Shown: piece by piece, positions 51,942 through 60,979 of the stretch
How positions within the stretch are numbered: the first letter of the stretch is position 1
Layout of the letters: every line of letters starts with the position of its first letter
Source of the DNA: Collinsella bouchesdurhonensis
GTDB taxonomy: Bacteria; Actinomycetota; Coriobacteriia; Coriobacteriales; Coriobacteriaceae
Length of the DNA: 64,000 nt
Reading direction: 5' to 3'
NCBI RefSeq assembly: GCF_900155365.1
Contig: NZ_LT699738.1
Coordinates: forward strand, 226,596-290,595
The notes under the pieces: generated by a model
What the model was told of the DNA's origin: nothing
Seen by the model: the letters and a program-made list of their open reading frames with translations, nothing else
Databases searched by the model: none
Made by a program: the position numbers and the translations under genes

Positions 51942-52793
51942 CTACTCTTCCGAGCCCGTTGCCTCATCGGCCGCCGGCTCGCCTTCCGGCGCCTCTTCTG
52001 GAGCCGGTCGCTTCTCACCGCCGTAGGTCACGGTCACCATCGCGGAACGCAGCACGTGGCCCGCCATGCGATAGCCCTTCTGGTACACGTCGTTGACCGT
52101 CTCGTCATACTGAGACGCATCCTCAACGCGTCCAACGGCCTGCTGCTCAAGCGGATCGAATGCCTCGCCCTTGGGATCGATGGGTTCCACGCCCTCATGG
52201 GCAAACACGTCGAGCATCTTGGCATGAACCGCGTCCACGCCGTCTACGAACTGGCTGAAGTCATCGGCCATATCCAGAGTGCGAGCGTGATCGATAGCAC
52301 GCTCGATGTCGTCGACCACCGGCAGCAAGGCGCACACGAGCTTCTCGGTAGCGCGCTCGCGCTCCGCCAGGCGCTCGTTTGCCGTACGACGGCGGAAGTT
52401 CTCCCAGTCGGCCTGGAGGCGAGCCGTGCGCTCGGCAGCCTCGTGAGCCTTGTCCTCAGCAGCTTTCTGCGCTTCGGCAGCAGCGTCGAGCTCAGAGCGT
52501 ACGTCGGCAAGCTCCTTTTGAGCCTGCTCGAACTTGAGCTTAAAATCGTCGTCCGCAGCCTGCTCACCAGCACGAATGGCGGCCTCGACCATCTCTTCTT
52601 CGGTCATCGTCGCCTCCTCGGCATCAATCGAATCCGTGGCACCAGCGGTCTGGGGCGCATCGTCCTTCTCGTCCGCGGTCTCCACGGCGTCTTCTACAGG
52701 AATCTTCACGTCCTTCTCCTCAGAGTCAGCAGAGGCGGCGGTGCCGGCAGCAACGCCGGCACCCGCCTCTGTTCGAGCTTGTTCGGCGGACAT
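51942..52793 (-). CDS. grpE: Nucleotide exchange factor GrpE
   Basis: 283 aa, longer than E. coli GrpE (197). The extra length is an acidic, Ala/Glu-rich N-terminus (1-80) and a Pro/Glu-rich tail. The long coiled coil covers about 85-160. The beta-domain with DVYQKGYRMAGHVLRSAMVTV, the family signature, is near 235-262. It releases ADP from DnaK. It starts 2 bp after the dnaK stop, so translation is probably coupled. Confidence 0.95.
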   Translation of the reverse strand: MSAEQARTEAGAGVAAGTAASADSEEKDVKIPVEDAVETADEKDDAPQTAGATDSIDAEEATMTEEEMVEAAIRAGEQAADDDFKLKFEQAQKELADVRSELDAAAEAQKAAEDKAHEAAERTARLQADWENFRRRTANERLAERERATEKLVCALLPVVDDIERAIDHARTLDMADDFSQFVDGVDAVHAKMLDVFAHEGVEPIDPKGEAFDPLEQQAVGRVEDASQYDETVNDVYQKGYRMAGHVLRSAMVTVTYGGEKRPAPEEAPEGEPAADEATGSEE

Positions 52794-52795
52794 GA

Positions 52796-54697
52796 CTAGT
52801 TGTTGTCCTTGTCGTCGTCCACGACCTCAAAGTCGGCGTCAACGACATCGTCATCGCCGGCGGCAGCAGCACCGTCGCCCGCGCCGCTTGCCTGCTGAGC
52901 ATCGGCGTAGACGATCTGCGCCAGCTCGTAGGCCACAGACTGCAGTGCCTCGCTGGAGGACTTGATGGCCTCGATGTCGGAGCCCTCAAGAGCCTTCTTG
53001 GCATCGGCGATAGCGGCCTCGGTCTTGCCCTTGAGGTCTGCGTTCACCTTGTCGCCCAGCTCGTTGAGCGTCTGCTCGGTGGAGTAGACAAGGGAGTCGG
53101 CCTGGTTGCGAACCTCGACCTCTTCCTTCTGCTTCTTGTCCTCCTCGGCATGAGCCTCGGCGTCCTTGACCATGCGATCGACTTCGTCGTCAGAAAGCGC
53201 GGTGGAGCCGGAGATGGTGATCTGCTGCTCCTTGCCGGTGCCCTTGTCCTTAGCGGAGACCTTCACGATGCCGTTGGCATCGATGTCAAAGGTGACCTCG
53301 ATCTGAGGCACGCCGCGGCGGGCAGCGGGGATACCGGTGAGCTGGAACTTACCGAGCGACTTGTTGTCGCGAGCAAGCTCGCGCTCGCCCTGAAGGACGT
53401 TGATCTCGACGCTGGTCTGGTTATCGGCGGCAGTGGAGTAGATCTCGGTCTTGGAGGTCGGGATGGTGGTGTTGCGGTCGATCATCTTGGTCATGACGCC
53501 GCCCATGGTCTCGACGCCCAGCGACAGCGGGGTCACGTCGAGCAGCAGGATGCCCTCAACGTCGCCGGTGAGAACGCCGCCCTGAACAGCAGCGCCGTCG
53601 GCAACAACCTCGTCTGGGTTCACGGACATGTTGGGCTGCTTGCCGGTCATGGCCTTAACAAGGTCCTGAACAGCGGGCATACGGGTGGAACCGCCGACGA
53701 GGATGACCTCGGTCAGATCGGAGAGCTTGAGGTTAGCGTCGCGCAGAGCGTTGGTGACAGGCTGCTTGCAGCGCTCGAGCAGGTCGCGGGTGATCTTCTC
53801 GAACTCAGCGCGGGTCAGCGTGTAGTTGAGGTGCAGCGGGCCAGACTGGTTCATGGTGATGAACGGCAGGTTGATGGTGGTCTGCTGGGCAGCGGAGAGC
53901 TCCTTCTTGGCGTTCTCGGCAGCCTCCTTCAGACGCTGCAGGGCCATGGGGTCCTGGCGCAGATCGATGCTGTTCTCCTGCTGGAACTTGTCGGCCATCC
54001 AGTCGATGACACGCTGATCCCAGTCGTCGCCGCCCAGGTGGTTATCGCCAGAGGTGGACAGAACCTCGAACACGCCGTCGGCAAGGTCGAGGATGGAGAC
54101 GTCGAAGGTGCCGCCTCCCAGGTCGAAGACGAGGATGCGCTGGTCGGAGCCCTGCTTGTCAAGGCCATAAGCCAAGGCAGCAGCGGTTGGCTCGTTGACG
54201 ATACGCTTGACGTTGAGGCCAGCGATCTTGCCGGCGTCCTTGGTGGCCTGGCGCTGAGCGTCGTTGAAGTACGCAGGAACGGTGATGACGGCGTCGGTGA
54301 CGGTCTCGCCAAGGTACTTCTCGGCGTCGGCCTTCATCTTGGCGAGAGTCATAGCAGAGATCTGCTCGGCGGTGTAATCCTCGCCCTCGATGTTGACAAC
54401 GGCACGGCCGCCCTGGCCCTCCTTGACCTCGTACGGAACGGTCTTGAGCTCAGAGGTGCACTCGGAATACTTGCGGCCCATGAAACGCTTGATGGAAAAC
54501 ACAGTGTTCTTGGGGTTGGTGACAGCCTGGTTTTTAGCAGCCTTGCCCACAACGCGATCACCATCGGCACGGAAGCCAACCACAGACGGGGTCGTGCGGT
54601 CGCCCTCGGCGTTGACGATGATGGTGGGGGAGCCACCCTCCAAAACTGCCATGGCGGAGTTAGTAGTACCAAGGTCGATACCAAGAATCTTGCCCAT
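52796..54697 (-). CDS. dnaK: Hsp70 chaperone DnaK
   Basis: 633 aa, full length. The ATPase domain begins [21 protein letters not shown] and contains [30 protein letters not shown] and [15 protein letters not shown]. The substrate domain (about 385-500) and helical lid follow, ending with an acidic tail ([15 protein letters not shown]). ATG at 54697 has AAGGGA upstream. It is the first gene of the heat-shock operon, about 110 bp downstream of the shared operator at 54805-54832. Open frames on the opposite strand are shadows of its codon bias. Confidence 0.98.
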   Translation of the reverse strand: MGKILGIDLGTTNSAMAVLEGGSPTIIVNAEGDRTTPSVVGFRADGDRVVGKAAKNQAVTNPKNTVFSIKRFMGRKYSECTSELKTVPYEVKEGQGGRAVVNIEGEDYTAEQISAMTLAKMKADAEKYLGETVTDAVITVPAYFNDAQRQATKDAGKIAGLNVKRIVNEPTAAALAYGLDKQGSDQRILVFDLGGGTFDVSILDLADGVFEVLSTSGDNHLGGDDWDQRVIDWMADKFQQENSIDLRQDPMALQRLKEAAENAKKELSAAQQTTINLPFITMNQSGPLHLNYTLTRAEFEKITRDLLERCKQPVTNALRDANLKLSDLTEVILVGGSTRMPAVQDLVKAMTGKQPNMSVNPDEVVADGAAVQGGVLTGDVEGILLLDVTPLSLGVETMGGVMTKMIDRNTTIPTSKTEIYSTAADNQTSVEINVLQGERELARDNKSLGKFQLTGIPAARRGVPQIEVTFDIDANGIVKVSAKDKGTGKEQQITISGSTALSDDEVDRMVKDAEAHAEEDKKQKEEVEVRNQADSLVYSTEQTLNELGDKVNADLKGKTEAAIADAKKALEGSDIEAIKSSSEALQSVAYELAQIVYADAQQASGAGDGAAAAGDDDVVDADFEVVDDDKDNN

Positions 54698-55113
54698 GAG
54701 AAATCCCTTCTTTTCTGCTTTCGCGCAACCTCGACCCATGCCAAAGTGCGCTGCGAGCTTTTTGTTCGAGATGTAGTGTATCCCCTTATGGGCTCGAATA
54801 TACAAAATCTAAGTCATTCCATATAAGATTTTTTATTTCTTTGGATGCAGGTCTTGCGCCAAGAGGGTCAAACGGGGCTAAACGCAGGATTACGCCACCA
54901 AAAGACCTTGCCCCATAGCGACATGCCAGGCTCAAGAGCCATATAACTTACGCCCAAGGGAGATTTCACAAATAGTAAGCCGCCGTTGACTCGGCGAACG
55001 GTATGAAGATGCAGCGCACAGGGTATTGCAAACCGTCGGGCGCGTGGTATGTTTTTGCCCGAATCAAACCGGCGCGCGTCGTCTGTAGCGCCGGTCAACA
55101 GAGAGGAAAAATC
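54698..55113. other. Divergent region between dnaK and the ferredoxin gene
   Basis: This 416-bp stretch contains the dnaK leader, the shared heat-shock operator (54805-54832) and upstream sequence toward the ferredoxin gene. A TTGACT at about 54985 could be a ferredoxin -35, but no matching -10 stands out. I see no gene. Confidence 0.5.
54805..54832 (-). promoter_or_regulatory. Heat-shock operator of dnaK, probable HspR site
   Basis: AAATCTAAGTC, five variable bases (ATTCC), ATATAAGATTTT: identical to the clpB site except in the centre. A -10-like TATATT on the minus strand lies 17 bp beyond the middle of the site, so a bound repressor would block the -35 region. Confidence 0.7.
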
Positions 55114-55299
55114 ATGGCTCATCCCGTAATCGATGCCGACGAGTGCATCTCCTGTGGCGTTTGCGTTGACACCTGCCCCTGTGGCGTTCTTGAGCTCCAG
55201 GACGTCGCCACTGTTGTAGACGAGGATTCCTGCGCTGCTTGCGGTGCTTGCCAGGAGGCTTGCCCCGCCGGCGCCATCACCGAGATCGCTGAGGACTAG
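55114..55299 (+). CDS. Two-cluster 4Fe-4S ferredoxin
   Basis: 61 aa, a bacterial 2[4Fe-4S] ferredoxin. The first motif CISCGVCVDTCPCGV and the second CAACGACQEACPAGA each give CxxCxxCxxxCP. An extra Cys follows the first CP. It carries electrons at low potential in anaerobic metabolism, for example with pyruvate:ferredoxin oxidoreductase or hydrogenase. ATG at 55114 has GAGAGGA upstream; a longer frame adds 37 residues of non-ferredoxin sequence. Monocistronic, ended by a strong terminator. Confidence 0.95.
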   Translation: MAHPVIDADECISCGVCVDTCPCGVLELQDVATVVDEDSCAACGACQEACPAGAITEIAED

Positions 55300-55328
55300 C
55301 ATCTAGCCCACGCGAACAGCTCGCATGC

Positions 55329-55366
55329 AAAGAGGCCCATCGCACCATACGATGGGCCTCTTTTTT
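55329..55366. terminator. Terminator of the ferredoxin gene
   Basis: A 12-bp perfect stem (55331-55342 with 55350-55361) with A's before and T's after lies about 30 bp past the ferredoxin stop. It can also serve the convergent gene at 55386. Confidence 0.85.
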
Positions 55367-55385
55367 CTTGCTCTTAGCAAACCTT

Positions 55386-56807
55386 CTACTTTGAATACCT
55401 AAAATTAGCCGTGTAGAGGTAATCGAAATACAGATCGTGGCTATTATCCGACTCGCTCCAGCTCAACGACCATGTTCCGTCTCCATTTCGCACAAGCGAC
55501 GTTTGGTCATCGATTGGAATGCTGCCCGGAATGCCCGTCACATCAAGGGAGAAGGACTTGGAGACACTACTGCCATTTACGTACTCGCCGATCGTTGAGA
55601 AATTGGTGTAGCGATAAAACGACACGGAACCGCTCAGGTGCACAGAGCCATCCGAGTTCAGGGAGGCATCGATGGAAAGATCCTCCCCCGTAATGGTGTC
55701 GGTGGATTCCCACCAATAGTAATAACCCGTTGATTTTGAGGTCTGCGTCACCCTGCACTTCGATGGGTCACAAGATTTATACGTGCCGGCAAGGTCCATA
55801 ATCGGCTTTGCGGCGTTGAGCTGCCCTTTAAGCGCTCCAACGGTTTTGCCATCGCACCCAAAATCATCCGGAAGTTTGCCAAGATAATCCAGCGCGCTAT
55901 CGACCTTGTTATCTTCTATACACTGCAAAGCCGACTCAAACGTGGCCTTCTTCTGAGCTAAGTCGTCTGCATTGGCACGCTGCTCCTCAAATTGAGGGCC
56001 CAAAGCCGCATAGATATACTGCGCAGCGGCATACTCCTGCTGTTCCATAAGCTTCTCTGCGCACGTTTTTGCCCGATCGAGCGAATCTTTATAATCGCCC
56101 AGAGCCGCAAAGGATTTGCCGGCAGAAGCGTAGTCGCCCTCATCAAACAGAGTGACGGCCTTCACGTAATAATCTGCATCCTGGGCCTTTTCCTTGCATT
56201 TTTTAGCGTCCTTGTAAGGAATTGCCTTTTCAAAAAGCGAGATGGCAGACTCGTAGTCGCCCTTTTTCATCTTCTCTTTGCCCTGCTCGTAGTAGAGCGC
56301 CTTCTGCGCGGTTTCCTTGCGCTCGGCAGCATCGGCAAAGTTGCCGGCCTTGTCATAAAGCTCAATCGCCCGACTGTAGTCACCACTATCAAACGCGCTA
56401 CTCGCCTGAAAATATGTAGCGCCAGGCAATCCCACAGCAAGAATCAGTACGGCGGCAACCAGGATGACGCCCGCAACAATCAAATTGCGGACTAGTTTTT
56501 TGCGGCCCTCCTCGTCCTGTGGGATAAACGACGCGATGGATTTACCGGTCTTGTCCTCGGTGTCCTCGGTGTCCTCGGTGTCCTCGGTGTCCTCGGTGTC
56601 CTCGGTGTCCTCGGTGTCCTCGGTGTCCTCGGTGTCCTCGGTGTCCTCGGTGTCCTCGGTGTCCTCGGTGTCCTCGGTGTCCTCGGTGAGGCGATTGTCA
56701 GGCAGCACGTCGCCTTGCAACCCGTCTTTAGCGTCTTCGCACTCAACGGCCATCTCGTCGTTGGTTGAGCCTTCCGTTAAGGATACGTTTTTCGTCTCGT
56801 CGCCCAT
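55386..56807 (-). CDS. Membrane protein with TED repeat tract and TPR-like domain
   Basis: 473 aa. The cytoplasmic N-terminus includes 15 perfect Thr-Glu-Asp repeats (about 41-85). One membrane helix (about 107-128) leads to an outside part. About 130-310 is a series of helical repeats (FDSGDYSRAIELYDKAGNFADA; GDYESAISLFEKAIPYKDAK) like TPR/Sel1 units. A beta-rich C-terminus (about 330-473) is unrecognised. ATG at 56807 (MGDETKNV) has GGAG eight bases upstream; earlier starts (GTG at 56834, ATG at 56822) lack ribosome sites. Function unknown; a cell-envelope role is likely. Confidence 0.75.
   Translation of the reverse strand: MGDETKNVSLTEGSTNDEMAVECEDAKDGLQGDVLPDNRLTEDTEDTEDTEDTEDTEDTEDTEDTEDTEDTEDTEDTEDTEDTEDKTGKSIASFIPQDEEGRKKLVRNLIVAGVILVAAVLILAVGLPGATYFQASSAFDSGDYSRAIELYDKAGNFADAAERKETAQKALYYEQGKEKMKKGDYESAISLFEKAIPYKDAKKCKEKAQDADYYVKAVTLFDEGDYASAGKSFAALGDYKDSLDRAKTCAEKLMEQQEYAAAQYIYAALGPQFEEQRANADDLAQKKATFESALQCIEDNKVDSALDYLGKLPDDFGCDGKTVGALKGQLNAAKPIMDLAGTYKSCDPSKCRVTQTSKSTGYYYWWESTDTITGEDLSIDASLNSDGSVHLSGSVSFYRYTNFSTIGEYVNGSSVSKSFSLDVTGIPGSIPIDDQTSLVRNGDGTWSLSWSESDNSHDLYFDYLYTANFRYSK
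56553..56687 (-). repeat. Tandem array of 15 perfect 9-bp units
   Basis: The 9-bp unit (GTCCTCGGT on the plus strand) repeats 15 times without a single difference over 135 bp inside the gene at 55386-56807. On the coding strand each unit reads Thr-Glu-Asp. The unit length keeps the frame, so copy-number change alters only the length of the acidic tract. Confidence 0.97.
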
Positions 56808-56888
56808 ATAATCATCTCCCATGTCGAGCTGCACTGAGCTTTACATAGGAGCCGCCCCGTTCTGTTGAGCAACAAATATGAGCGGCAT

Positions 56889-56924
56889 CAAAAAGCGGGG
56901 CGAAGCCCAAAGACCTCGCCCCGC
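56889..56924 (-). terminator. Terminator of the nad operon
   Basis: On the minus strand GCGGGGCGA (56916-56924) pairs with TCGCCCCGC (56895-56903) and is followed by TTTTTG. It is next to the niaR stop. Confidence 0.8.
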
Positions 56925-56927
56925 CAT

Positions 56928-57476
56928 CTACTCTAGCCCGTCTTCGTAGGGCAAAATCTCGGCCAGATAGCCCTTGGCACGCAGGGCCGCCTCGATCTCG
57001 TCGAGCTGCTCCTCGGTCTCGGCGGCGATGCGATGAAAATGGTATCCGCTCGTCACCGTCATGAGGGGATAACTCTTGCCCGTGCGGATGCCTTCCAAGT
57101 AGCGCTCGGCATCACGACGATTGCGAACGTCCAGGTCGGCAGTAATCTTGCCGTAGACGCGATGGTTGACCATCACGTTGAGCACGGCGCCGCCCAAATC
57201 GACGATCGTGTTGAGCTCGTCGCCCACGTCATCGACACCATGGTGCACCTTGACCAAGCGCGTGGGAACGCAAGGCCGCCCCTCCCCCTCGCGCAGCACA
57301 TAGCCGCGGCTCGTCGCCACCACATCGTGGCCGTCGGCACGCAAAAGAGCGATATCTTGCACAACAACCTGACGGCTCACGCCGGCGGCGCGGGCAAGGG
57401 CGCTGCCCGAGATAGGGCGAGATGCCCCCTGGAGTTCGCGAATGATTGCCTGGCGACGCTCATCACCGTTCATCAT
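56928..57476 (-). CDS. niaR: Niacin-responsive repressor NiaR
   Basis: 182 aa. The N-terminal HTH_11 domain (ERRQAIIRELQGASRPISGSALA; VSRQVVVQDIALLRADGHDVVA) is joined to a 3H domain (about 75-175) with its conserved His residues (VHHGVDDV, VNHRVYG, GYHFHRI). In other bacteria NiaR binds nicotinic acid through the 3H domain and represses NAD synthesis and niacin uptake. It overlaps nadC by 4 bp (ATGA) and is the last gene of nadA-nadB-nadC-niaR, so it probably regulates its own operon. A repeat upstream of nadA (60883-60913) is a candidate site. Confidence 0.92.
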   Translation of the reverse strand: MMNGDERRQAIIRELQGASRPISGSALARAAGVSRQVVVQDIALLRADGHDVVATSRGYVLREGEGRPCVPTRLVKVHHGVDDVGDELNTIVDLGGAVLNVMVNHRVYGKITADLDVRNRRDAERYLEGIRTGKSYPLMTVTSGYHFHRIAAETEEQLDEIEAALRAKGYLAEILPYEDGLE

Positions 57477-58333
57477 GCACCGTCCAGCATACGCAGATGC
57501 TTCAATGAAAGATCCAGAATGGGCGCGGAATGAGTCAGCGCACCGGAACTAATAAAGTCCACGCCCAGATCTGCCAGCGCGCGGATGTTCTGGGCGTCCA
57601 CGTTGCCCGAGGCCTCCACCTTGGCGCGGCCGTCGATGACCTCAATCGCTTTTGCCATGGCATCGTGGTCCATGTTGTCGAGCATGATGATGTCGGCACC
57701 GGCGTCTGCCGCCTCGCGCACCATGTCCAGGTTTTCGCACTCGATCTCGACCGTGCAAGTAAACGATGCGTGGGCGCGAGCCATCTGAATCGCCTTTGTC
57801 ACGCCGCCCGCAGCGTCGATGTGGTTATCTTTGAGCATGACCGCGGTCGAGAGGTTATAGCGGTGATTGAAGCCGCCGCCTGCGAGCACAGCCGCTTTTT
57901 CGAACACGCGCATGCCCGGCGTGGTCTTGCGCGTATCCACAAGTTTGGTATTTGTGCCCTCGAGCGCCCGCACCATGCGACGTGTATAAGTAGCGATGCC
58001 GCTCATACGCTGCAGATAGTTGAGGGCAACGCGCTCGCCCGAAAGCAGGATGCGAGCGTCGCCCTTGACGGTAGCCAGATGCTGGCCTGCGTGAACTTCA
58101 TCGCCATCGGCAACTGTTGCCTCGACCGTCGTTGCGGGATCGAGCAGCGCAAAGGTGCGCGCAAACACATCCAAACCGGCGATAACGCCGTCTGCCTTGG
58201 CGATGAGCTGCACCTCGGCCCGGCGTGCCTGGGGGCACACCGATGCCGTGCTCACGTCTTCGAACGTAATGTCCTCGCGCAGCGCCTGCAAGATCAGGTC
58301 GTCGCCAACCAATTTCATCGCAATGGGATCCAT
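57473..58333 (-). CDS. nadC: Nicotinate-nucleotide pyrophosphorylase
   Basis: 286 aa. It converts quinolinate and PRPP to nicotinate mononucleotide. LALRE-type start (LILQALREDITFEDVST), VALNYLQRMSGIATYTRRMV, DTRKTTPGMR, GGGFNHRYNLSTAVMLKDNHI and VEIECENLDMV are family motifs. The C-terminal barrel carries IMLDNMDHDAM and VEASGNVDAQNI. It starts 6 bp after the nadB stop and overlaps niaR by 4 bp. Confidence 0.97.
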   Translation of the reverse strand: MDPIAMKLVGDDLILQALREDITFEDVSTASVCPQARRAEVQLIAKADGVIAGLDVFARTFALLDPATTVEATVADGDEVHAGQHLATVKGDARILLSGERVALNYLQRMSGIATYTRRMVRALEGTNTKLVDTRKTTPGMRVFEKAAVLAGGGFNHRYNLSTAVMLKDNHIDAAGGVTKAIQMARAHASFTCTVEIECENLDMVREAADAGADIIMLDNMDHDAMAKAIEVIDGRAKVEASGNVDAQNIRALADLGVDFISSGALTHSAPILDLSLKHLRMLDGA

Positions 58334-58339
58334 AACCCG

Positions 58340-59797
58340 CTATGCCTCCTTAGCGTCTGCGTTGATCGTCTCGATATCCATCGGAGCGTCTCCATACGCC
58401 ACCGGCTCGGATACGGCGGTGCCAAACTCGCGGCACAACGCGTCGATACTCAAATTACCCGCTGCCGAAAGGCGATGTGCGCCATCGAGGGCCGGCTCGC
58501 CTGCGCGCTCCACGCCCAAAGATGCACCGTGCACCATGCTGTATGCAGCGCGGCGTGCAAATACAAGCGACTCCAGCAAGCTATTCGATGCCAGGCGGTT
58601 CTTTCCGTGCACGCCATTGCAGCTGGTCTCGCCCGCCGCATACAGGCCGGGCATGCTCGTTGCCGAATCGCGATTAACCCAAACGCCGCCCATAAAGTAG
58701 TGCTGCGTGGGAACCACAGGAATCGGCTCGTCCATGATATCGCGGCCATCCTCCAGGCAACGCGCGCGAATGTTTGCGAAGTGGCCGCAAATCACATCGC
58801 GCGGCACCGGAGCAAAGCTCAGCCACTCGTGATCGGAGCCGTCCTTTTTCATCTGGCTCCTAATGGCGGCTGCAACCACGTCGCGCGGCTGCAGCTCGTC
58901 GGTAAAGCGCTCGCCCGCCTGGTTAAGGAGCACGGCGCCTTCGCCGCGGCAGCTCTCGGAAATCAGAAAGGTGCGACCGGGCTGAGGCGAGGCTAGACCC
59001 GTTGGGTGGATCTGCACGTAATCGAGGTGCTCGCACGCAATGCCATGCTGAGTTGCGATATAGCACGCATCGCCCGTGAGCTGCGGATAATTAGTCGAAT
59101 GATCGTATACGCCGCCGATACCGCCGCAGGCCCACAGCGTATGCGTCGCGCGGATGTTGAAGGGAGCAGCCGCACCATCGGCAGACTTGCCCAGCGTCCC
59201 GCTCAGTTCGTCAGCCGGGTCGAGAGAGGCCTCCTCCGTCACCGGAACGGCCACGACACCCGCGCAGGTGTCTACGCCATCGTGCGATTCGAGCAGGATG
59301 TCGACCATCGCCACGTGCTCGAGAATCTTCACGTTGGGAAGACGACGCACCGCATCCAGCAGCTTGGTAGTAATTTCCTTGCCCGTGATGTCGGCGTGAA
59401 AGGCGATGCGCGGGCGACTGTGCGCGCCCTCGCGCGTAAAATCAAGGGTGCCGTCCAGCTTGCGCTCAAAGTCAACACCGAGCGCCAGCAGGTCATCGAT
59501 CACAGTACGGCTGGAACGAATCATGATGTCGACGCTTTCGCGGCGGTTCTCAAAGTGCCCCGCGCGCAGTGTGTCGGTAAAAAATGCCTCGTAATCATCG
59601 CCCTCGGGCAGCACGCAGATGCCGCCTTGGGCGAGCATGGAGTCGCACTCGTCAACGCGCCCCTTGGAAAGCATCACGATCTGCGTATCCTCGGGCAGAT
59701 TGAGCGCCGCATAGAGGCCGGCCACACCGCAACCGGCAATCACCACGTCGCATGCCATATTCTCGACGTTCGCGCTTGTCATATCCATAGGTTCCAT
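58340..59797 (-). CDS. nadB: L-aspartate oxidase
   Basis: 485 aa, FAD enzyme that oxidises aspartate to iminoaspartate; in an anaerobe fumarate is the likely acceptor. The FAD site is VVIAGCGVAGLYAALNL at about 18-35. LSKGRVDECDSMLAQGGICV, TREGAHSRPRIAFHADITGKEI, QIHPTGL and the C-terminal GGVWVNRDSATSMPGLYAAGETSCNGVHGKNRLASNSLLE (read in parts) fit the family. The last region includes the active-site Arg. ATG at 59797 has AAGGGG upstream; it lies 12 bp after nadA. Confidence 0.96.
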   Translation of the reverse strand: MEPMDMTSANVENMACDVVIAGCGVAGLYAALNLPEDTQIVMLSKGRVDECDSMLAQGGICVLPEGDDYEAFFTDTLRAGHFENRRESVDIMIRSSRTVIDDLLALGVDFERKLDGTLDFTREGAHSRPRIAFHADITGKEITTKLLDAVRRLPNVKILEHVAMVDILLESHDGVDTCAGVVAVPVTEEASLDPADELSGTLGKSADGAAAPFNIRATHTLWACGGIGGVYDHSTNYPQLTGDACYIATQHGIACEHLDYVQIHPTGLASPQPGRTFLISESCRGEGAVLLNQAGERFTDELQPRDVVAAAIRSQMKKDGSDHEWLSFAPVPRDVICGHFANIRARCLEDGRDIMDEPIPVVPTQHYFMGGVWVNRDSATSMPGLYAAGETSCNGVHGKNRLASNSLLESLVFARRAAYSMVHGASLGVERAGEPALDGAHRLSAAGNLSIDALCREFGTAVSEPVAYGDAPMDIETINADAKEA

Positions 59798-59809
59798 CGT
59801 ATTTGCCCC

Positions 59810-60835
59810 TTAGCGAGCTGCATAATCGAGCATGCGGTCGAGCGTGAGCTTTGCCTGCTCGGCCGCCTCAGGCGAAACGCCAATGTGTACTTCGCCCGCG
59901 CCTGTCTCAAGGCAGCGAACGAGTTTCTCAAGCGTAATCATATCCATGTTCACGCAGGTAGGACGCGTTGCCGGGAAGAAGAACTTCTTGCCCGTATCCT
60001 TGCAGCGGCGCTCCAACTCATACAGCACACCGGCAACGGTCACGATGATGAACTCGCGGGCGTCGGACTGCTCGGCAAACTTGATGATGCCGGCCGTGGA
60101 GCCAATGTAGTCGGCCTCGGCAAGAACATCGGCCTTGCACTCGGGGTGTGCAAGGACAAGTGCCTCGGGATGCGCCTCCTCAACATCGATAATCTGCTCG
60201 GGCGTGATAACGTGATGGCGCGGACAGTAGCCCTTGTTGAGAATCACGTGCTTTTCCGGCACCTGCTCGGCAACATAGCGTCCCAGGTTTTGATCGGGGA
60301 TAAACAGCACGTGCTTTTGTGGCAGCTCGCTTACGATCTTCACGGCGTTTGAGCTGGTCACACACACGTCGGACCAGCTTTTGATCTCGACCGTGGAGTT
60401 GACGTAGCACACGACGGCAAGGTCGTCGCCGTATTGGGCGCGCGCCGCATCCACCGTCTCGCGCTTAACCATGTGCGCCATGGGACAATCGGCGCCCGGC
60501 TCGGGCAGCAGCACGGTCTTGTTGGGATTGAGCAGCTTGGCAGACTCGCCCATAAACTCAACGCCGCATAAAACGATGGTCTGCTGCGGCAGAGACTTTG
60601 CGAGTTTTGCCAGGTAGAACGAATCACCCACGTAGTCAGCCACGGCTTGGACCTCGGGCGACACATAATAGTGGGCCAAAATCACGGCATCGCGCTCGGC
60701 CTTAAGCGTATCGATGGCACGGGTCAACTCCTCCGGCACAAGAGCTGCTCGCTCCGTAGCCGTCGTTGCCGACGCCAAGCCTTCCTCGATGTCGCGCGCC
60801 AGATCGGCGGCACTTGCCAGTTGCGCCTCAGCCAT
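59810..60835 (-). CDS. nadA: Quinolinate synthase
   Basis: 341 aa, [4Fe-4S] enzyme that condenses iminoaspartate with dihydroxyacetone phosphate. ILAHYYVSPEVQ, VLCGVEFMGESAK (first cluster Cys), VCYVNSTVEIKSW, CVTSSNA, LAHPEC (second) and ATRPTCVNMDMITLE (third) are visible. ATG at 60835 (MAEAQLAS) has GAGGGG upstream; the longer frame adds 12 residues without a better site. It is the first gene of the nad operon and has a repeat-containing promoter upstream. Confidence 0.96.
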   Translation of the reverse strand: MAEAQLASAADLARDIEEGLASATTATERAALVPEELTRAIDTLKAERDAVILAHYYVSPEVQAVADYVGDSFYLAKLAKSLPQQTIVLCGVEFMGESAKLLNPNKTVLLPEPGADCPMAHMVKRETVDAARAQYGDDLAVVCYVNSTVEIKSWSDVCVTSSNAVKIVSELPQKHVLFIPDQNLGRYVAEQVPEKHVILNKGYCPRHHVITPEQIIDVEEAHPEALVLAHPECKADVLAEADYIGSTAGIIKFAEQSDAREFIIVTVAGVLYELERRCKDTGKKFFFPATRPTCVNMDMITLEKLVRCLETGAGEVHIGVSPEAAEQAKLTLDRMLDYAAR

Positions 60836-60871
60836 GTAGGCCCCTCTCGAATAGGCTATATCTGGGGGCAC

Positions 60872-60913
60872 AGTATGCCACTTGTAAAGACAGGTGACAA
60901 GACAGCTGTAAAG
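60872..60913 (-). promoter_or_regulatory. nadA promoter with tandem repeat, candidate NiaR site
   Basis: On the minus strand, -35 TTGTCA (60895-60900) and -10 CATACT (60872-60877) are 17 bp apart. On the plus strand TGTAAAG occurs at 60883-60889 and 60907-60913, and AAGACAGGTG (60887-60896) is matched by AAGACAGCTG (60899-60908). The repeats cover the -35 and spacer, a good place for repressor binding. NiaR, encoded at the operon end, is the likely ligand. Confidence 0.55.
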
Positions 60914-60979
60914 TCAGCACATTGGGGAAGGTGGGGCGAAGGCCGTTTGCCGAGGAGCTGCCCAACCCCGCACCCATCC

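Noticed and set aside
47033..54826. Very long open frames on the plus strand opposite clpB and dnaK (up to about 900 codons)
   Set aside because: They are mirror images of highly biased G/C-ending codons in real genes; their products have no family motifs and no ribosome sites.
56553..56687. CRISPR-like array
   Set aside because: Units are 9 bp, contiguous, without spacers, and encode Thr-Glu-Asp in frame.
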